Source: Ramlibacter lithotrophicus | Lineage (GTDB): Bacteria > Pseudomonadota > Gammaproteobacteria > Burkholderiales > Burkholderiaceae_C | Length of the DNA stretch: 64,000 bases | Assembly: GCF_012184415.1 (NCBI RefSeq) | Contig: NZ_VTOX01000010.1 | Location: forward strand, 124,001 to 188,000 | Direction: 5' to 3' | Shown here: piece after piece, positions 58,756 through 64,000 of the stretch | Numbering within the stretch: the first letter of the stretch is position 1 | Layout: each line of letters opens with the position of its first letter | The notes under the pieces: model-generated | What the model was told of the DNA's origin: nothing | Seen by the model: the letters and a program-made list of their open reading frames with translations, nothing else | Databases searched by the model: none | Translations under genes and position numbers: made by a program

Positions 58756-59901
58756 TCAAACGGCCAGCGGCGACAAGTCGACCCAGCGCCGCTCGGCATG
58801 GCTGCGGTAGCAGGCGTCGACCAGCTGGATGCCCTTGGCGCCCTCGAGCAGCGGGGATGGAAAGGGCGAGCCCTCCGCAACGTGGCGCAGGAAGAGCTCC
58901 CAGCCGGCGCGGTACGAGTTGCGGTACGCATCGACGTCGGGCACTTCCTGCCATTGGTCGTCGAAGTCTTCCCGGCGCTCGGCCTCGATGTTCCACTGCG
59001 GCTTCGGCGTGGTCGCCAGCGACTGCACCCAGCAACGATGCAGCCCGCACACGGCGGAGCCCAGCGTTCCATCGACCTGGATCGTGAGCATGTCGTCGCG
59101 CCGCACGCGGGTGGCCCACGACGACGTGACCTGCACCAGCGTGCCACCTGCCAGCTCGAACGTGGCGGCGACGTTGTCCTCGACGTCGACCCGGTAGCGC
59201 TCTCCGCGCTCGTCGCGGCGCTGCGGCACGTCGGTGGTGACGCGGCAGGACACGGAGGCAATCGGGCCGATCAGGTGGTCGACGATGTAGCGCCAGTGCG
59301 GGAACATGTCCAGCACCAGGCCGCCGCCGTCCGCCTTGCGGTAATTCCAGCTCGAACGCTGCGCCGACGTGAGCTCGCCGTCGAAGATCCACCAGCCGAA
59401 ATCGAGCCGGGCCGACAGGATCTTGCCGAGAAAGCCGGAGTCGCGCACCCGGCCCAGCTTGACCAGCCCCGGCAGGAACAGCTTGTCCTGCACCACGCCG
59501 TGCCGCACGCCGGCGCGTTCGGCGGCGCGCACCAGCGCCAGCGCGTCCTCCAGCGTTCCGGCGATCGGCTTTTCCAGATAGACGTGCTTGCCGGCCGCGA
59601 TCGCGGCCCGGGCGCGCTCGGGACGGCCGGCGGTCGCGCTGACGTCGAAGTAGATGCTGTTGGCCGCGTCGGCGAGGCAGGCGTTGCGGTCCGTGCTCCA
59701 GGCCAGGCCATGGGCCGTGGCCAGCGCCGAGAGCTTGTCGGCATTGCGGCCCAGCAGCAGCGGCTCGGGCACCAGCCGGGTGCCGTTGCGAAGCGGCAGG
59801 CCCCCTTCCCGGCGGATGTCCAGCAGCGCACGCAGGTGCTGGTTGCCGCCCAGCCGGCCGGTGGCGCCCTCGATGACGATGTTGATCGTTTCGGTGGCCA
59901 T
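58756..59901 (-). CDS. Gfo/Idh/MocA family oxidoreductase
   Basis: The 381-residue enzyme has an N-terminal Rossmann domain with EGATGRLGGN (about residues 11-20) and the family EKP motif at 110-112 (VYLEKPIAGT), then an alpha/beta domain with a GGGLVLDMFPHW segment. It oxidises or reduces a sugar, inositol-like or amino compound with NAD(P). It starts four bases before the C45 gene stop region and is co-directional with it. Confidence 0.87.
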   Translation of the reverse strand: MATETINIVIEGATGRLGGNQHLRALLDIRREGGLPLRNGTRLVPEPLLLGRNADKLSALATAHGLAWSTDRNACLADAANSIYFDVSATAGRPERARAAIAAGKHVYLEKPIAGTLEDALALVRAAERAGVRHGVVQDKLFLPGLVKLGRVRDSGFLGKILSARLDFGWWIFDGELTSAQRSSWNYRKADGGGLVLDMFPHWRYIVDHLIGPIASVSCRVTTDVPQRRDERGERYRVDVEDNVAATFELAGGTLVQVTSSWATRVRRDDMLTIQVDGTLGSAVCGLHRCWVQSLATTPKPQWNIEAERREDFDDQWQEVPDVDAYRNSYRAGWELFLRHVAEGSPFPSPLLEGAKGIQLVDACYRSHAERRWVDLSPLAV

Positions 59902-59905
59902 GGCG

Positions 59906-61027
59906 TCAGTCCCCGTTCAGCGGGTAGGCGACGAAGGCGTGCTCGCAGGGCGGACCGTCGGCTACGTGCATCAGCCGCTCCTCGAGGTCGATGAGCACGG
60001 CGCCGGCGGTCATGGTGCGCCGCGCGGCCGCCTGGCGCGGGTCCGGATGGCGGCACAGCGCGTTGGGATGGCCGAAATGGTCGCTCATCGCGGCGGTCAT
60101 CACCGCCATGTCGATGGCGTTGCCGCCGCGCTCCAGCAGGCGCCGCATGCGGGCGGCGCGGAACAAGGTGTGCGGCCCGACCTTCTCCATCTGCGACTCG
60201 CCGTGGCCGGCGCCGATGAAGTGGTTGGAATGCGTGACGATGCCGTCCGTGGGATACAGGTACGTGACGTGGTCGGGGCTGGTCTCCAGGTCGATGATCT
60301 CGCCTCCCGCCGCCCCGACGACGAAGTTGCCGGAGCAGGTGCGGCGGGTCTCCACCACCGGCCGCAGCGCGTCGTCGTAGCGGTCCGCGTCCAGCACTTC
60401 GCGGCAGCGCATGTGGAACGGCTTCTGGTACGGGTTGCGGCTGTCGTGGCTTGACGCGAGGCCGTTTTCCACGAGGCCGATGCCGCATTCGTTGACGCCC
60501 ATCTTGCCGCCGACGATCCCGGCCTCGGTGAGGCACACCAGGCTGGGCCTGGACTTGCGCCGGATGCGCAGCACGAGGGTGCGGCGGTGCACGCCCTCCA
60601 GCCAGTCCCAGTTCTGTCCCAGCCAGTGGTGGCCGTTGGCCGAGCGCTCCGACAGGATGCCGAATGTGGTGCAGCCGCTGGCCTCGCCCGCGGCCTGGTC
60701 CTTCGAACGGGCGTCCTTGCCGTACAGCAGGAAGGCGATCTCGTAGCGCGCGTTCAGCAGCGCGATCGCGTCTTCGCCCTGGCCGCTGCCGGCGGCGATG
60801 CCGCGCATCTCCTCGACGTACTCGGCGTTCTGCCGCTCCATGGCGCGCAGCCAGTTGCGCGCCTCGTCCAGGGCGGCGCCGCGCGCCAGGCCCGAGGCCT
60901 CGAAGCGCGACAGGTAGGTCTCGAGGTTGGCCTGCACGTCGGCGGCATAAACCTTGCCGTGCAACAACCCGCGCTCGAACGCGTCTTCGCCCACCGTCAG
61001 GCTGGGCATGCGGTTCCTGGTCGTCAT
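59906..61027 (-). CDS. C45 family autoproteolytic acyltransferase/hydrolase
   Basis: The 373-residue protein belongs to the Ntn-hydrolase C45 family (acyl-CoA:6-aminopenicillanate acyltransferase relatives). The expected autoprocessing site is GEASGC|TTF-like, with the nucleophile C119 exposed after self-cleavage; QNWDW near 140, NECGIGLVENG and THSNHF follow. It probably hydrolyses or transfers an acyl group on an amide. Its start overlaps the isochorismatase stop by ATGA, tying it to the same degradation pathway. Confidence 0.85.
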   Translation of the reverse strand: MTTRNRMPSLTVGEDAFERGLLHGKVYAADVQANLETYLSRFEASGLARGAALDEARNWLRAMERQNAEYVEEMRGIAAGSGQGEDAIALLNARYEIAFLLYGKDARSKDQAAGEASGCTTFGILSERSANGHHWLGQNWDWLEGVHRRTLVLRIRRKSRPSLVCLTEAGIVGGKMGVNECGIGLVENGLASSHDSRNPYQKPFHMRCREVLDADRYDDALRPVVETRRTCSGNFVVGAAGGEIIDLETSPDHVTYLYPTDGIVTHSNHFIGAGHGESQMEKVGPHTLFRAARMRRLLERGGNAIDMAVMTAAMSDHFGHPNALCRHPDPRQAAARRTMTAGAVLIDLEERLMHVADGPPCEHAFVAYPLNGD

Positions 61028-61719
61028 GCGGTCTCCACCTCCCGCGCCGCCGCGGCCGTCCCGTGCAGCGCGCCGATGACGTCGCGCGATTCCACGATCC
61101 AGCCGAGCGCCGCCTCGATCACCTTCAGGGCCGCCTCGTGGTACTCCGGGCCGTTCATGCTGGCGCAGACGTCCTTCATCAGCACCACGCGCAGGTCGCG
61201 GTTGAAGGCGTCGAAGCAGCTGCACAGGACGCAGTTGTTGGTGTTGACGCCGCCGATGACGAGCGTGTCGACGCGCAGGTTGCGCAGCAGCAGCTCCAGG
61301 TCGGTGTTGTCGAACGGGCTGTAGCGGTGCTTGAACACGGTGAAGTCGCCCGGCCGCGGCGCGAGCGGCGCGACCACCTCGGTCACGGGCGCGCCCTCGA
61401 CCGCGAGCGACTTGCGCTGCTTGCCCAGCCCCGGCACCGCCTTGCGGTGCTGCGCCATCCAGAACGGGCTCTTGTTGTCGACGATCTCGCCGGTGCGCGG
61501 GTCCTGCCGGTGGTGGGTGCGCACGTAGATGACCGGCAGCCCGGCGGCGGCGAACGCCTCGCGCACGCCGACCGCGCGCTCGATGATCGCCTTCGCCGCG
61601 GACTCCTCGACCAGCATGTGGCCGATCGAGTGGTCCAGGTGCGAACGGTTCATGTCGACCAGCAGCAGTGCGCTGCGTGGCAGCCACGACGCGTCGAAGT
61701 CCTGCGCAGCGTCGCTCAT
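61024..61719 (-). CDS. isochorismatase-family cysteine hydrolase
   Basis: The 231-residue enzyme has the catalytic triad of this family: D22 in LLLVDMNRSH, K130 in FTVFKHRY and C163 in NTNNCVLCSC. Members hydrolyse amides such as N-carbamoylsarcosine or nicotinamide. It is coupled by four-base overlaps both to the ABC ATPase and to the C45 enzyme, suggesting stepwise hydrolysis of one imported amide. Confidence 0.88.
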   Translation of the reverse strand: MSDAAQDFDASWLPRSALLLVDMNRSHLDHSIGHMLVEESAAKAIIERAVGVREAFAAAGLPVIYVRTHHRQDPRTGEIVDNKSPFWMAQHRKAVPGLGKQRKSLAVEGAPVTEVVAPLAPRPGDFTVFKHRYSPFDNTDLELLLRNLRVDTLVIGGVNTNNCVLCSCFDAFNRDLRVVLMKDVCASMNGPEYHEAALKVIEAALGWIVESRDVIGALHGTAAAAREVETA

Positions 61720-62540
61720 GCCATCACCTTGTACAGATCGCGGTTGATTTCCCCCACCAGCCGGATGAAACCGTCCGACAGCCTGGTTTCATGGGTGCGG
61801 GGACGCGGCAGGTCCACGTCGTAGACCTTGTGGATGCGTCCCGGGCGGGCCGTCATCAGCACCACCCGGTCGGACAGGAGCACGGCCTCGGACAGCGAGT
61901 GGGTCACGAAGACCACGGTCTTGCGATAGTGCTGCCAGATCCGCATCAGCTCGAACGCCATGCGGTCGCGCGTGATCTCGTCCAGCGCGGCGAACGGCTC
62001 GTCCATCAGCAGGATCGCCGGGTCGAGCACCAGCGCGCGGGCGAGCGCGGCGCGCTGCTGCATGCCGCCGGACAGCTGGTGCGGCAGCTTCCTCTCGAAG
62101 CCCTTGAGGCCCACCACTTCCAGCAGGGCGCCCACGTCCTGCCGCTTCGCGCCGCCGCCCTTGGCCGCGACCAGGTCCTCCAGCAGGCGCACGTTGCTCT
62201 CGATGTCGAGCCACGGCATGAGGTTGGCCTGCTGGAACACCAGGCCGATGCGGCCGGCGCGGCGCAGCACGTCCGGTCCCGTGTCGCCGATGCGCACGTG
62301 GCCGCGGGTGGGCGGCATCAGGTCGGCCAGCACTTTCAGCAGCGTGCTCTTGCCGCACCCCGACGGGCCCACCAGCGACACGAACGAGCCTTGCGGAATC
62401 TCCAGGCTCACCGGCGCCAGCGCATGGACCGGCTCGCCGGAGCCCACGCCGTAGGTCACCTCGACCCCGCCGATGGAAATGCCGGTGCCCGGCAGCGGCG
62501 CCGCGCGGGCCGGCGCCGCTTCTGCAGTCATGGTGCTCAT
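61716..62540 (-). CDS. NitT/TauT-type ABC ATP-binding protein
   Basis: The 274-residue ATPase has Walker A GPSGCGKST, a Q-loop VFQQANLMPWLDI, signature LSGGMQQRAALARAL, Walker B ILLMDEPFAALD and VTHSLSEA with the switch histidine. It serves the importer whose binding protein precedes it by eight bases and whose permease lies further upstream. Its stop overlaps the isochorismatase start. Confidence 0.9.
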   Translation of the reverse strand: MSTMTAEAAPARAAPLPGTGISIGGVEVTYGVGSGEPVHALAPVSLEIPQGSFVSLVGPSGCGKSTLLKVLADLMPPTRGHVRIGDTGPDVLRRAGRIGLVFQQANLMPWLDIESNVRLLEDLVAAKGGGAKRQDVGALLEVVGLKGFERKLPHQLSGGMQQRAALARALVLDPAILLMDEPFAALDEITRDRMAFELMRIWQHYRKTVVFVTHSLSEAVLLSDRVVLMTARPGRIHKVYDVDLPRPRTHETRLSDGFIRLVGEINRDLYKVMA

Positions 62541-62548
62541 CGCGTCCC

Positions 62549-63589
62549 TTACTTCGCCGGTGTCTTGATCTTGGCCGCCAGCGTCTTCGCCTCGTCGAGG
62601 CTGTCGATGATGGCGTTGGTGTACATCTCCTTCGGGCTCGGCGGCTTCGGCAGGTCACCCGACGCTGCGAGGATGTCGATGGAGGACTGCCACTTGGCGT
62701 CGGTCATCCTGCCGAAGCGCTCGCTGTAGTCCGGCACGTTGTAGAGGTCGTAGATCATCCGCAGCTTGCGCGACTCGAGCTTCAGGTCGCGGTCGGGCGA
62801 GACCTTCACGATCTCCTGCATCGCCGTCTCAACGTTGTCGTGGGCCCAGATCAGGCTCTTCATGGTGGCCCGCACGAAGCGCTTGACCAGGTCGGGGTTC
62901 GACTTGAGCAGCGCATCGTTGGTGTAGATGACGGTGCCGTAGAACTTGACGCCGTAATCGCGCACCGGCATCACGTTGACCGGGAAGCCGCGCATCTCCA
63001 GCGTCAGCGCCTGGCCGAACGAATAGCCGAAGAGGCCGTCGACCTGTCCCGCGGCGAGCATCTGGACTTCGGAGCCGCGCGCGACGTTCACCAGCTCCAC
63101 GTCCTTGCGGGTCAGGCCGCCCTTGGCGAGCACCGGGTCCAGCATCCCGACCACGTTGGCGGGAAACCATGCGATCCTGGCGCCCTTGAGCTTGTCCGGC
63201 CCTGTGATGCCGGTCTTCTTCAGGGAGATCACCGCGAACGGGTTGTCCGGCTGGTCGGCCATCACGGCAACGATCGGGATCCCGGAGCCGCGCGCCTTGA
63301 CGAAGGCGTCGGCATTGGTGACGCCGAACTGCTCGCGGCCGCTGCCGATGAACACCTCGTTCTGCTGGCCGCTCGACGGCGGGCGGATCTCCAGCTCGAT
63401 TCCCTCCTGCGCATAGAAGCCCTGCGCCCTGCCGCCGAAGTACTGCGCGTGCATCCCCCATGGCGTGAAATTGATGCGCATGATCACCTTGTCCGCGGCA
63501 CTGGCCGTGCTCACGGCCGCGAACGAGAGGCACAAGGCGGTGGCGGCGTGCAGCAGGTGCCGCAGTGATGATTGGCCGGTTCTGGTCAT
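62549..63589 (-). CDS. NitT/TauT-type ABC substrate-binding protein 1 (NMT1-like)
   Basis: The 346-residue precursor has an ordinary signal peptide (MTRTGQSSLRHLLHAATALC, cleavage near ASAAD) followed by the same NMT1 fold as its paralogue at 55863-56900. Similarity is spread over the whole mature protein, so the pair came from duplication. The ATG at 63589 has AGGAG upstream. It lies 150 bp downstream of the permease gene; that gap may hold an internal promoter. Confidence 0.87.
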   Translation of the reverse strand: MTRTGQSSLRHLLHAATALCLSFAAVSTASAADKVIMRINFTPWGMHAQYFGGRAQGFYAQEGIELEIRPPSSGQQNEVFIGSGREQFGVTNADAFVKARGSGIPIVAVMADQPDNPFAVISLKKTGITGPDKLKGARIAWFPANVVGMLDPVLAKGGLTRKDVELVNVARGSEVQMLAAGQVDGLFGYSFGQALTLEMRGFPVNVMPVRDYGVKFYGTVIYTNDALLKSNPDLVKRFVRATMKSLIWAHDNVETAMQEIVKVSPDRDLKLESRKLRMIYDLYNVPDYSERFGRMTDAKWQSSIDILAASGDLPKPPSPKEMYTNAIIDSLDEAKTLAAKIKTPAK

Positions 63590-63739
63590 GGTCGCTCCTG
63601 GGTTGGGAATCCGTGCATTGGTGCGGTCACGCTGCCTCGGGGGCGAAGTGGGGCGTGCCGCCTTGTCTCCGTAGAGCGGCGTCCGGTGCGTGCCGCCGCT
63701 CATGCATCTGTGGTCGCGCGGCCCGTGGCCGCGCCGCCG

Positions 63740-64000
63740 TCATATCTGCGACGTGGAGTCGTTGATCCCCGTGCGCCAGGAAATCCTGCGTTCGAGCCAC
63801 GACATCACGTTGAAGAACGTCGTGCCGATGATCGCCAGCGCGATGATCGCGGCGAACGAGCGCGCCGTATTGAAGTTGAAGCTGCCGGACAGCACCAGGT
63901 AGCCCAGCCCGTTCGAGGCCGCCAGCCATTCGGCGACGATGGCGCCGAGCACGGCCAGGGTGGTGCCGATGCGCAGGCCGGCGAAGATGTACGGCACGGC
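63740..64000 (-). CDS. ABC importer permease, NitT/TauT type (5' end outside window)
   Basis: Only the last 86 residues are visible, starting inside the EAA-loop region (PYIFAGLRIGTTLAVLGAIVAEW) and ending in a hydrophobic span and a SWLERRISW tail. This is the C-terminus of an SsuC/TauC-type permease. It would be the upstream member of the importer with the binding protein and ATPase listed next on the same strand. Confidence 0.85.
   Translation of the reverse strand, partial: AVPYIFAGLRIGTTLAVLGAIVAEWLAASNGLGYLVLSGSFNFNTARSFAAIIALAIIGTTFFNVMSWLERRISWRTGINDSTSQI

Noticed and set aside
1-64000. tRNA, rRNA, CRISPR, insertion sequence or prophage features
   Set aside because: I scanned for cloverleaf-like segments, regularly spaced repeats and transposase or integrase proteins and saw none I could support.

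Overview
The window is a GC-rich, densely packed bacterial chromosome segment. The gene families present (a Bug/TctC-type solute receptor, the DUF3348-DUF802-OmpA-DUF2894 cluster, a selenoneine cluster of the Variovorax type, many NitT/TauT-type ABC systems) point to Burkholderiales, most likely Comamonadaceae. I see no rRNA, tRNA, CRISPR array, insertion sequence or phage genes. The one patch that looks acquired is about 19.4-21.2 kb: it is visibly less GC-rich and holds a decayed nucleotidyltransferase gene followed by a DUF433/PIN-like toxin-antitoxin pair.

Layout. 0-3 kb (minus strand): DUF2817 peptidase-like gene (cut by the window edge), a small unknown gene, a membrane histidine kinase and a lipoate/biotin ligase-like gene. 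3.1-7.2 kb (plus): selO, a secreted alpha/beta hydrolase, and a DUF2239/GIY-YIG pair whose promoter carries two near-palindromic operators and appears to start the mRNA at the ATG. 7.3-14.9 kb: a selenium locus. senB-senC (selenosugar synthase and selenophosphate synthetase) run leftward, followed by an EamA transporter; senA (selenoneine synthase, EgtB-like) runs rightward, followed by a complete PhnDCEE-like ABC importer of the type proposed to carry selenium oxyanions. Uptake, activation, selenosugar formation and final C-Se bond formation are therefore all encoded within 8 kb.

15-23.8 kb: assorted metabolic and stress genes (cysteine-rich flavoprotein, thioesterase, hemerythrin, glycine-zipper protein, hydrolase, GFA protein, toxin-antitoxin island, M16 peptidase, methyltransferase). 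23.5-27.1 kb: a truncated haemoglobin/methyltransferase pair divergent from a 1057-residue SARP/AAA/TPR-type regulator, with heptamer direct repeats in the shared intergenic region. 27.2-30.5 kb: a complete NitT/TauT-type ABC importer. 31.5-35.4 kb: four genes coupled by 4-base stop/start overlaps, encoding a MotA/TolQ-like protein with a long coiled-coil tail and a MotB-like OmpA protein with the channel aspartate, flanked by DUF3348 and DUF2894. This resembles an ion-driven peptidoglycan-anchored motor (compare Mot, Tol and Zorya ZorAB) with no assigned function and is the best candidate for an undescribed system.

35.7-47.6 kb: small proteins, a ferredoxin, a 1372-residue double hybrid histidine kinase, dodecin, a LysR/Bug/N-formylglutamate amidohydrolase module, and a conserved protein with a possible PD-(D/E)xK nuclease motif. 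47.6-51.7 kb: a four-gene 2-oxoacid:ferredoxin oxidoreductase operon ending in a GltD-like FAD/Fe-S oxidoreductase. 51.8-54.9 kb: DUF456, VOC, tautomerase, enoyl-CoA hydratase. 54.9-64 kb: a long minus-strand catabolic operon combining a NitT/TauT importer, isochorismatase-like amidase, C45 acyltransferase, Gfo/Idh/MocA dehydrogenase, CocE-type hydrolase, a second paralogous solute-binding protein and an alpha/beta hydrolase. This suggests uptake and breakdown of an amide- or ester-linked compound.
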